Under the pieces are notes generated by a model. That model worked only from the letters and a program-made list of their open reading frames with translations. It searched no databases and had not been told where the DNA came from. Below are positions 5,225 to 10,840 of a stretch of 10,840 bases of DNA, in pieces. Position 1 is the stretch's first letter. Each line of letters begins with the position of its first letter. The stretch lies in the NCBI GenBank assembly GCA_002413065.1, contig DHWH01000028.1, positions 22,361 through 33,200 of the forward strand. The letters are read 5' to 3'. This DNA comes from Patescibacteria group bacterium UBA5187 (GTDB lineage: Bacteria; Patescibacteriota; Minisyncoccia; Phycocordibacterales; PALSA-1337). The position numbers were made by a program, and so were the translations under genes.

Positions 5225-7198
5225 TTACAACAGACTCTCCGGATTCACTTTCACTGAAACCCCTGGAGGCAGTGAGCGGAGCTTCGCCACCAGTTCCGGA
5301 TCCGGCCATGCATGCGGTTCGATTTTGAGAAGCCCGTGAATGAGAGAGTTGCCCCGAACCGTCGATGTGAAGGCAGGGAAGATGTCGATCTCGTACGGTT
5401 CGACCAGTTTCTGAATAGTTCCCATTTGTTCGGCGATGGCGTCTTTCGTACCTTCGATGGTTATTTTTATCAAATTGCAGAAAGGAGGATATTTAAAATT
5501 TTTGCGTTCAGCAACGGTTGCCCTGAAGAAATCGGACAGATTCCCTTTGAGTCCGTATTCAAAAACTTTTTCCTCAGGCTTTCTCGTCTGGACCAGAATG
5601 GAACGTTCGGCCTGGGTGCGCAAACGGATCAGGGTATACATTATTTTTTCCTGGATGCGAAAATCAGGCAAAGAAAAAAGCGAATCGAGCGAAGCGATGG
5701 CGATATGATCGATCTTTTCAGTGAGATGTGGCAATGCCATTTCTGTGCCCAAGAGTATGCTTCCCGGTTTGCTCTTGAATGCATCAATCGCCTCGGTAAT
5801 TTTTTTATCGGTCTTGGTCGTATCCGCGTCGATCTTGGATATGTCGATGCCTGGAAATTTATTCTTTATTTCCTCATAGACCCGGTCAATGCCGATGCCG
5901 AGCGGCGTCAACCGCCAGCTTCCGCATACGAGGCATGTCTCGTCTGCATTCCGGCGTTCCCCGCATGTATGGCACATGAAGAAATTTTTTCCCGTCCCTT
6001 GCGACGTGTGCAGGACAACCGGCGCCGAACATTGTCGGCAGCCTACGATAGTTTCGCAATCATTGCAGACCGTCATGGAGGAAACGCCGCGGCGAATGGC
6101 CAAGATAAACAGATGGGTATTTTCTTCCTGGTTAATCCGTATACATTTTTCAAGTTCAGGAGAAATGACCTTGAAATTATTTTCAGCCCCTTTGTATACG
6201 CGCATATCGACCAGCGTATCTTTTGCGGTAGATATGGATCGCCATTTGAAAGGCGAACCTTGGTCGATGGCTTCAGTGTCGAGCCGTTCCAGAGTTTCGG
6301 TTCGAAGCAGGCTATCCGCGATGTACACAGTTTGCCGGCGCGTGCGGGCAATCATCTCCAGCGCATGCCTCATATCCAAATACGGCATTTTTTGCGAGAT
6401 CCAGCCGCGGCCGTTTTCCCGTTCGATGATGACCGTCTCGATATCGCCGCGCGGCAGAAGCGAAAATGATCCGGTAGCGATGACGACGACAGGATGATCC
6501 GTTTCCGCGATGATCTGCCAGGTATCAACCACTTTTTTCGGCGAGAGACTGCTGTTCAATTTGAAAATATACCCTTCGATCCCTTTTTCCAATGCCGCAA
6601 ATATATTCCCGCATTCCTCGATAGTCGGCACATAGATTGCGATTGATTTTTTTTTCGCAAACTCCTGGCGTATGAGGCTGCGCCACGAGCTCATACGGTC
6701 TGCATCATCGCCTTGTATGGCGTATACGCGTTCCGAGTCGGCCCGCGCTTTTGGTGCGTGCGATGTTCGTGATGCCGGCGATAGTGCGGCGGATTCGGAA
6801 ATTCCGAATGTTGCCTGCGCAGGCAGTGGCGGAGGAATCTTGCTCGCATTTTCCAAAAGCGAATCCGCGATCACAGTATCTATGACAGCGCCGATCGTTG
6901 TCGCATAGTAGTCGGCAAGTTGTGTACACGCTTCAATGAATGCTGCAGGAAAAAATACGGTGGCTTTGACTTTGGAAAGTTTTCGAATCTCGAACGGCGC
7001 ATTCTTGAGTGCCATTTTCAAATCTGCCGCATGCTCGGTTTTGGTCACGATGGCGTGAATCGATTTGGACCTGAGAGGCACCGATACGATCGCACCTATA
7101 GTAACGTCAGATGCGGTGAAATAGGACAGATGAGAAGCTATCTTTGAACGGGTGAGGGGAATGACGGTAATGATGTTCATGCTATTTCGGGCTTTCAT
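5225..7198 (-). CDS. priA: PriA-like primosomal protein N' with degenerate helicase motifs
   Basis: PriA restarts collapsed replication forks. The 657-residue protein aligns by eye over its whole length: N-terminal 3'-DNA-binding domain (about 7-110), a variable Pro/Ala/Ser linker (120-155), helicase lobes, and a C-terminal domain (KYPPFCNLIKITIEG onward). The eight zinc cysteines in the second lobe are all present (378, 381, 387, 390, 409, 412, 422, 425). The ATPase motifs are not. The region expected to hold GxTGSGKT reads IQGDDADRM (161-169), DEEH is replaced by ERENG (259-263), and the GRAGR motif VI is replaced by RLRTQAER (525-532). It is therefore probably a DNA- and protein-binding PriA that no longer hydrolyses ATP. 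I take the first ATG because a -10 hexamer lies 7 nt upstream; MNIITVIPL (7180) is the alternative start. Confidence 0.87.
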   Translation of the reverse strand: MKARNSMNIITVIPLTRSKIASHLSYFTASDVTIGAIVSVPLRSKSIHAIVTKTEHAADLKMALKNAPFEIRKLSKVKATVFFPAAFIEACTQLADYYATTIGAVIDTVIADSLLENASKIPPPLPAQATFGISESAALSPASRTSHAPKARADSERVYAIQGDDADRMSSWRSLIRQEFAKKKSIAIYVPTIEECGNIFAALEKGIEGYIFKLNSSLSPKKVVDTWQIIAETDHPVVVIATGSFSLLPRGDIETVIIERENGRGWISQKMPYLDMRHALEMIARTRRQTVYIADSLLRTETLERLDTEAIDQGSPFKWRSISTAKDTLVDMRVYKGAENNFKVISPELEKCIRINQEENTHLFILAIRRGVSSMTVCNDCETIVGCRQCSAPVVLHTSQGTGKNFFMCHTCGERRNADETCLVCGSWRLTPLGIGIDRVYEEIKNKFPGIDISKIDADTTKTDKKITEAIDAFKSKPGSILLGTEMALPHLTEKIDHIAIASLDSLFSLPDFRIQEKIMYTLIRLRTQAERSILVQTRKPEEKVFEYGLKGNLSDFFRATVAERKNFKYPPFCNLIKITIEGTKDAIAEQMGTIQKLVEPYEIDIFPAFTSTVRGNSLIHGLLKIEPHAWPDPELVAKLRSLPPGVSVKVNPESLL

Positions 7199-7205
7199 GT
7201 CTATA

Positions 7206-7211
7206 GTTATA
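7206..7211 (-). promoter_or_regulatory. Possible priA -10 element, predicted leaderless
   Basis: TATAAC on the minus strand lies 7 nt before the ATG at 7198, the same geometry as at def, murA and mreB. No convincing -35 or extended TG is visible, so this is weaker than the others. Confidence 0.4.
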
Positions 7212-7236
7212 CCTTATTTTTGTACAAAAACCTGAC

Positions 7237-7265
7237 TTGACAATAGTGTATATATAGTACATAAT
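7237..7265 (+). promoter_or_regulatory. Promoter of the small membrane protein gene, with leader
   Basis: A perfect TTGACA (7237-7242), 17-nt spacer and CATAAT (7260-7265). Initiation near 7272 would give an 80-nt leader. The leader begins with a short hairpin (ATGCT/AGCAT, 7273-7288). Alternatively it can pair TCTGTAAA (7277-7284) with TTTACAGA (7324-7331), which would hold the region just before the start codon. Confidence 0.6.
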
Positions 7266-7352
7266 TGTAAAAATGCTCTGTAAAGCATTAAATAAACAAC
7301 AGTTCTTAACAAAATACAGCCCATTTACAGATGGTATGTAAGAAAGAAAATC

Positions 7353-7670
7353 ATGCAAATTATTCTGTTTGTCGTTTATTGGTTGCTACTTATTGCAGCA
7401 AGCACAATGCTTATTGCAGCCTCGGTGTCCGGTGTCGCAGTTGTGTGGGCGAATCCAAAATTAAAATTGGACAATACCAACCTGTGTCTGCAAATGCTTC
7501 ATTGGGGCGCAGGCCTGTGGGTCAGCGCAATGCTTGTAGGGAGTGCACGCTCACTCGAGAACGTCCATACTGTTATGTGTCATGTCCTTTTGATGCTAAC
7601 AATGGCTGTTATCTGGGGATATGCCACTAAATGGCTGACGAGGACGTGCAAGGAGCTCGAAAGGTTTTGA
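7353..7670 (+). CDS. Small membrane protein of unknown function
   Basis: The 105-residue product has three hydrophobic stretches: about 3-33 (IILFVVYWLLLIAAST...), 46-64 (around HWGAGLWVSAML) and 72-92 (around VLLMLTMAVIWGYA). Charged residues are few and sit at the loops and the C-terminus (TRTCKELERF). This fits a small inner-membrane protein with about three helices. I recognise no family. It has a good promoter upstream and a terminator 20 nt downstream, so it is a single-gene unit. The Shine-Dalgarno is weak (AAGAAAG). An overlapping frame (7331-7630) gives a cysteine-rich product but lacks support. The hydrophobic segmentation is the main reason to choose this frame. Confidence 0.65.
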   Translation: MQIILFVVYWLLLIAASTMLIAASVSGVAVVWANPKLKLDNTNLCLQMLHWGAGLWVSAMLVGSARSLENVHTVMCHVLLMLTMAVIWGYATKWLTRTCKELERF

Positions 7671-7690
7671 AGCTTCAAGATGCATGCGAA

Positions 7691-7719
7691 TTGCCCGAGT
7701 TCAATCCTCGGGCGATTTT
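7691..7719 (+). terminator. Intrinsic terminator after the small membrane protein gene
   Basis: A 9-bp stem (TTGCCCGAG at 7691-7699 with CTCGGGCGA at 7707-7715, one T-G pair) and a 7-nt loop, followed by TTTTAATT. The T-run is on the plus side only, so it is not a good terminator for the convergent murA. Confidence 0.75.
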
Positions 7720-7768
7720 AATTACCCCATTCTAAGTAGGTCAGGTCTCTATTAAAGATCTCCGAAGA

Positions 7769-9316
7769 CTACAAATCCCTGAATGTCTCGATCTTTGCGC
7801 CAATCTTATTCAGTCTCGAAGCCAAATCTTCGTATCCTCTATTTATATTATAGACATTGCGCAATATGGAAGTTCCCGGGGCGGCGAGCATTCCCAGCAT
7901 GATGATAACGGAAGGACGCAATGCCGGAGGACAGATGATTTCGGCAGCCTTGAGTTGTGCAGGACCTTTCACATAAAATCTGTGCGGATCGGCAAGGATG
8001 GTTTCGACACCGAGACGGTCGAGCTCTTTGTAATATATTGCACGTTCCTCATATACCCAGTCATGGATGAATGTTTCGCCGGTTGCAAAAGCTCCGATGA
8101 GTGCAAAGAAGGGCAGATTGTCCATGTTGAGTCCGGGGTATGGCTGCGCATGTATCTTTTCTTCGAGTGCAACGAGCTCCGAAGGTTGCGTGAGAATATC
8201 TACCAATTTAATTTTTCCATTTTCACCGACATATCGTTTGGTAATTTTATATTTCAATCCCATTTTCTCAAGTTTCAACAGTTCCAGTTCGAGAAAGTCG
8301 ATGGGGCAACGCTCGATGGTGATCGAAGATTTCGTAACGATGGCCGCGGTGATGAGGGACATGGCTTCGATCGGATCTTCGCCGAGTGCATATTCAATGT
8401 CAGTATCAATTGATGATACGCCATGGATGATCAATGTAGAAGTACCGATGCCTTCGATGCGTACGCCGGCTTGTTCGAGATAGAAACAGACATCCTGAAC
8501 CTGATAGTTGGCAGAGGCAAATTTGATCACGGTCCGGCTAGGTACAAGTGCAGCGGCCATGATGACTGTTTCGGTCACGGTATCGCCGGCTTCGTACATC
8601 ACAATTTCGCGATCTTTTTTGAGTCCGTTGTGAGAGACGTGGTAATGCTCCGAAGTTGTCTCGATTTTGACACCGAGATTCTCAAGGGCGTACACGTACG
8701 GCTTTACTGTACGCGAACCGAGTCTGCAGCCGCCCGGTTGGGAAATTTTGAAATTCTTGCTGTGATGAATGAGTGAACCGATGAGCATGATGCAGCTTCG
8801 CGTACGTGTGCCGGCACCGGATTGGTCGCCGATGGTCGTAGTATTTATGTGCTTGGGCGGTGTAATGACGAGATCATTGCCTTTCCAGTCGCAGACGACA
8901 CCTATGGATTGCATTACTTCGATGATGCGGAACACTTCCTCGATGCGAGGGGCATTTTTGATTGTAGTTTTGCCTTTGTTAAGGAGGGAAGCGCACATCA
9001 CACCAAGCGCACCGTTTTTGGAAGTGCGCACAGTGATTTCTCCTTTCAGTTTGTGACCTCCTTCGATTTTGAAATTAACGCTTCCGCCTTTCGAGAAACT
9101 GATGATTTCCTGGTTGAGCGCCTTACTGATCCGTGCAAGTGTTTTAGTGGAAAGATTTTGCTCGCCTGTTTCCATGCGCGCAACGACGCTCTGTGTCGTG
9201 CCAATTTTTTTTGCCAGGTCAGATTGTGTCATGCCGCGGTTCTCGCGGAGCTTGGTAATAAGTGAGCCAATAAGTTCAAGGGATGTATTTGATGTGTTTT
9301 TTGTGGCCGTTTTCAT
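7769..9316 (-). CDS. murA: UDP-N-acetylglucosamine 1-carboxyvinyltransferase (MurA) with an N-terminal XRE-type HTH domain
   Basis: MurA adds enolpyruvate from PEP to UDP-GlcNAc, the first committed step of peptidoglycan synthesis. The 515-residue protein has an extra N-terminal HTH_3/XRE domain (about 13-70): LITKLRENRGMTQSDLAKKIGT, then TQSVVARMETG and LSTKTLARISKAL. The MurA part follows from about 80. Catalytic residues appear intact: Lys100-Asn101 (TSKNGAL), Cys197 (PGGCRLGSR, the PEP/fosfomycin cysteine), Asp399 (PYPGLNMDN), Arg467 (ALRPS) and Arg493 (NRGYE). Standard MurA is about 420 residues, so the HTH accounts for the excess. I start at the ATG at 9316, which is 7 nt from a -10 hexamer; the frame is open further upstream, but only through the promoter. 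A perfect palindrome covers that promoter, suggesting self-repression through the HTH. mreB diverges from the same region. Confidence 0.92.
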   Translation of the reverse strand: MKTATKNTSNTSLELIGSLITKLRENRGMTQSDLAKKIGTTQSVVARMETGEQNLSTKTLARISKALNQEIISFSKGGSVNFKIEGGHKLKGEITVRTSKNGALGVMCASLLNKGKTTIKNAPRIEEVFRIIEVMQSIGVVCDWKGNDLVITPPKHINTTTIGDQSGAGTRTRSCIMLIGSLIHHSKNFKISQPGGCRLGSRTVKPYVYALENLGVKIETTSEHYHVSHNGLKKDREIVMYEAGDTVTETVIMAAALVPSRTVIKFASANYQVQDVCFYLEQAGVRIEGIGTSTLIIHGVSSIDTDIEYALGEDPIEAMSLITAAIVTKSSITIERCPIDFLELELLKLEKMGLKYKITKRYVGENGKIKLVDILTQPSELVALEEKIHAQPYPGLNMDNLPFFALIGAFATGETFIHDWVYEERAIYYKELDRLGVETILADPHRFYVKGPAQLKAAEIICPPALRPSVIIMLGMLAAPGTSILRNVYNINRGYEDLASRLNKIGAKIETFRDL

Positions 9317-9323
9317 GGGTACA

Positions 9324-9351
9324 AGTATAGCATATATGCTATACGTAACAA
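9324..9351 (-). promoter_or_regulatory. murA promoter, predicted leaderless
   Basis: On the minus strand TTGTTA (9346-9351), a 16-nt spacer and TATACT (9324-9329), with an extended -10 (TGCTATACT). Seven nt separate the -10 from the ATG. The 20-bp palindrome covers the whole spacer and nearly all of the -10. Confidence 0.65.
9325..9344. promoter_or_regulatory. Perfect 20-bp palindrome, candidate operator for the HTH-MurA protein
   Basis: GTATAGCATA followed by its exact reverse complement TATGCTATAC. A protein bound here would block RNA polymerase at the murA promoter. A half-site (TATGCTATA) recurs at 9384-9392 over the mreB -10, although that may only reflect the shared extended -10 consensus. 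Confidence 0.6.
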
Positions 9352-9364
9352 GACACAATCCATC

Positions 9365-9373
9365 TGTGGATAA
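9365..9373 (-). promoter_or_regulatory. Perfect DnaA box (TTATCCACA) between murA and mreB
   Basis: The minus strand reads TTATCCACA, the full consensus DnaA box, just upstream of the mreB -10. Only one copy is seen, so this is not an origin. It could be a regulatory DnaA site or chance. Confidence 0.35.
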
Positions 9374-9385
9374 GTTAACCATTTA

Positions 9386-9394
9386 TGCTATAGT
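9386..9394 (+). promoter_or_regulatory. mreB extended -10 promoter, predicted leaderless
   Basis: TGCTATAGT (TG at 9386-9387, -10 TATAGT at 9389-9394) lies 7 nt before the mreB ATG at 9402. No strong -35 is visible; the DnaA box occupies that region. Confidence 0.55.
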
Positions 9395-9401
9395 GCCACT
9401 C

Positions 9402-10415
9402 ATGAGTATTTTTTCTCCGAAATTGGGCATAGACCTGGGAACGGCCAATACGCTTGTCTTTGTTCCTGGAAAGGGAATCGTCCTCAATGAACCTTCGGTA
9501 GTTGTCGTTTCCGAAATAGACAAGAAAGTTTTGGCGGTGGGAATCGGCGCAAAGGAAATGATAGGCCGCACACCGGATACCATCATTGCGTACCGACCGA
9601 TGCGCGACGGCGTCATCGCGGATTATCGCGTGACCGAAGCGATGCTGCGTTACTTCATCGACAAAGCTCTCGGCCGTTTTAATATTTTCAAACCCGAAGT
9701 TATGGTCTCGGTACCGGCCGCGATCACATCGACTGAACGCCGCGCCGTCATCGAAGCTTCCATACGCGCCGGAGCCAAAAATGCTTTCGTCGTCAAAGAA
9801 CCTATCTTGGCGGCTATCGGTGCAGGCATTCCCATTCAAGAAGCAAAGGGACACATGGTTGTCGATATTGGCGGAGGAACGACAGACGTTGCGGTTATTT
9901 CTTTGGGAGGCATCGTTTCTTCCACTTCAGTAAAATGCGCAGGAAATAAAATTGATGTCGCGATTGCGGACTATGTTAAGAGAACGTTCAATCTAGCGAT
10001 CGGCGATCACATGGCCGAACTTATAAAAATAAATATCGGATCAGCCGTACCTCTTGATCAGGAACTTTCGATGATGGTGAAAGGCCGCGACTTTATTTCC
10101 GGTCTGCCTCGTTCTACAGAAATTAAAACCAATGAAATAGTAAAAGCCATCGCAACACCGCTTCGCGAAATGATCAAAGCCGTTCGAGACGTCCTGCAGG
10201 AAACTCCGCCGGAATTGGCCGCGGATATTATCGACCAAGGAATCATCATGACCGGCGGCTCCTCTTTGCTCCGCAATCTTCCTGAACTCGTATTCCGCCG
10301 CACCGGTGTCAAAGCGCAATTGGCGGATGAACCGTTACTCTGTGTCGTGAAGGGGACTGGTATCGCACTTCAACATTTGGATACATACAAGAAGACGATG
10401 ATAAGTAAGAGGTAG
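9402..10415 (+). CDS. mreB: Rod shape-determining protein MreB (actin-like)
   Basis: MreB forms membrane-bound filaments that guide peptidoglycan synthesis along the cell side. The 337-residue product is the usual family length. The actin-fold ATPase motifs are intact: GIDLGTANT (9-17, phosphate 1), DIGGGTTDVAVI (155-166, phosphate 2) and MTGGSSLLRNL (283-293, adenosine site). The N-terminal SIFSPKLGID is typical of MreB. The open frame extends back to 9069 only because it mirrors murA; the ATG at 9402 fits both the family and the promoter. No mreC or mreD follows; the next element is a separate transcription unit 10 bases past the stop. Shared control DNA with murA joins precursor supply to cell-shape control. 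Confidence 0.96.
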   Translation: MSIFSPKLGIDLGTANTLVFVPGKGIVLNEPSVVVVSEIDKKVLAVGIGAKEMIGRTPDTIIAYRPMRDGVIADYRVTEAMLRYFIDKALGRFNIFKPEVMVSVPAAITSTERRAVIEASIRAGAKNAFVVKEPILAAIGAGIPIQEAKGHMVVDIGGGTTDVAVISLGGIVSSTSVKCAGNKIDVAIADYVKRTFNLAIGDHMAELIKINIGSAVPLDQELSMMVKGRDFISGLPRSTEIKTNEIVKAIATPLREMIKAVRDVLQETPPELAADIIDQGIIMTGGSSLLRNLPELVFRRTGVKAQLADEPLLCVVKGTGIALQHLDTYKKTMISKR

Positions 10416-10424
10416 CACGTGCAC

Positions 10425-10452
10425 TTGACAAATATTTCAGGTGTGCTATACT
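10425..10452 (+). promoter_or_regulatory. Strong promoter of the putative ncRNA
   Basis: A perfect TTGACA (10425-10430), 16-nt spacer and TATACT (10447-10452) with extended TG (TGCTATACT). Predicted start is near 10459. This is one of the two strongest promoters in the window. Confidence 0.75.
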
Positions 10453-10811
10453 ACCACCAGAGCGATCGGAACTTTGAGTGAGTTGACTCATCCGAGCGCA
10501 TGCAGTGTGAACCGTCCCGTGAGGTACTTGAGGAGGTTATAGTTTGGACCTGCCGCAATATCTCACGCATCTCGGAAGCCGCGTTACCCGGAGACGTCCG
10601 TTCTAGCGGCAAATGCGAAACAAACCGGCGCACGCACCGTAAGTTACGCGCCATGGTTCGCCACAGCACGAGATGGTCACACATCCCGCCGATCGTTGGT
10701 AAGCTGAACCCGAATTGTGTCTTGAGCGATCCTCATTGACATCTACCGATAGTGTTCACGCGATTGGCAAGCGAGCGCCCCAACAAAGTTGTTGGCGGCG
10801 CTCTTTTCTTT
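10453..10811 (+). ncRNA. Putative structured non-coding RNA of about 350 nt, family not recognised
   Basis: This stretch is framed by a strong promoter and a strong terminator. It is more G/C-rich than the intergenic DNA, with no Shine-Dalgarno. Its predicted 5' end can form a long-range helix: ACCA (10456-10459) and GCGATCGG (10462-10469) with CCGATCGT and TGGT (10689-10700), 12 pairs with a 2-nt bulge. Other local pairings are TGCCGC with GCGGCA in the middle, GGCGC with GCGCC (about 10628-10652), and a competing 5' hairpin TCGGA...TCCGA (10466-10495). I looked for signatures of tmRNA, RNase P RNA, SRP RNA and 6S RNA and found none. An ORF at 10500-10739 (79 codons) is open, but it has no ribosome site, an odd Cys/Trp/His/Arg-rich composition, and lies inside the paired regions. 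A small protein remains the alternative. Confidence 0.55.
10773..10811 (+). terminator. Strong intrinsic terminator of the putative ncRNA
   Basis: A 13-bp stem in two blocks (GAGCGCC/GGCGCTC and CCAACA/TGTTGG) with one bulged C and an AAGT loop, followed by TTTTCTTT. The remaining 29 bases to the window end are A/T-rich and show nothing further. Confidence 0.88.
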
Positions 10812-10840
10812 ATATTATTTATTTTATTGTTTTACCGAAT

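Noticed and set aside
5312..6469. 385-codon ORF antisense to priA
   Set aside because: It is a long shadow frame caused by codon bias; no domain, promoter or ribosome site.
7331..7630. Cysteine-rich 99-codon ORF overlapping the membrane protein gene
   Set aside because: The other frame (7353-7670) has clean alternating hydrophobic helices and fits the terminator better.
9069..9401. Long upstream extension of the mreB frame
   Set aside because: It is antisense to murA. MreB family length and the promoter both place the start at 9402.
10451..10684. 77-codon ORF on the minus strand over the same stretch
   Set aside because: It has no promoter or ribosome site on that strand and is antisense to a well-defined plus-strand transcription unit.
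10500..10739. 79-codon ORF within the putative ncRNA
   Set aside because: No ribosome site, a Cys/Trp/His/Arg-rich composition with no recognisable fold, and overlap with predicted RNA helices. Kept as the alternative reading of the ncRNA.
10453..10811. tmRNA, RNase P RNA, SRP RNA or 6S RNA
   Set aside because: No tRNA-like ends or tag frame, no GAGGAAAGUCC or ACAGAAACC type core, no GGAAGGAAGCAGCC loop and no simple long hairpin were found.
1..10840. CRISPR array or insertion sequence
   Set aside because: No regularly spaced repeats and no transposase with terminal inverted repeats were seen on either strand.

Overview
This window most likely comes from a small-genome bacterium of the candidate phyla radiation (Parcubacteria/Paceibacterota-like). 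That is an inference. It rests on the compact layout, the near absence of Shine-Dalgarno sequences, promoters placed 6-7 nt from start codons, an XRE-type HTH fused to MurA, a PriA homologue that has lost its ATPase motifs, and a tRNA gene split by a self-splicing intron. No rRNA or other taxonomic marker is present.

Left part (1-2481): the tail of an integrated element meets a tRNA gene. A truncated acidic ORF (1-207) is followed by a large serine recombinase (213-1862). The last codons of the recombinase run antisense into the 3' end of a tRNA-Asn(GUU) gene, so the tRNA 3' half is probably the attachment site. The tRNA gene (minus strand, 1836-2481) is interrupted inside its anticodon by a 574-nt group I intron. 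The P3-P8 core of the intron can be drawn by eye, and it carries an HNH homing-endonuclease ORF. Two unrelated parasites therefore sit in one tRNA gene.

Middle (2514-5225): a short ribosome hibernation factor (hpf) faces a def-fmt pair, which provides formyl-Met-tRNA formation and N-terminal deformylation. Diverging from def is an orphan ImmA/IrrE-like zinc protease with a near-consensus promoter and a clear terminator.

Right part (5225-10840): priA (minus; zinc cysteines intact, helicase motifs lost) diverges from a small three-helix membrane protein with its own promoter and terminator. HTH-murA (minus) and mreB (plus) diverge from an 85-bp control region. It contains a perfect 20-bp palindrome over the murA promoter, a perfect DnaA box, and two leaderless promoters. 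Directly after mreB, a strong promoter and a very strong intrinsic terminator enclose about 350 nt with no convincing gene. Its 5' end can pair with a segment about 230 nt downstream, so I read it as an unidentified structured non-coding RNA.

The recognisable chromosomal genes cover translation start and maturation, ribosome hibernation, replication restart, peptidoglycan precursor synthesis and cell shape. The most noteworthy items are the doubly occupied tRNA-Asn gene, the unidentified RNA, and the HTH-MurA/palindrome pair, which suggests self-regulation by a cell-wall enzyme.
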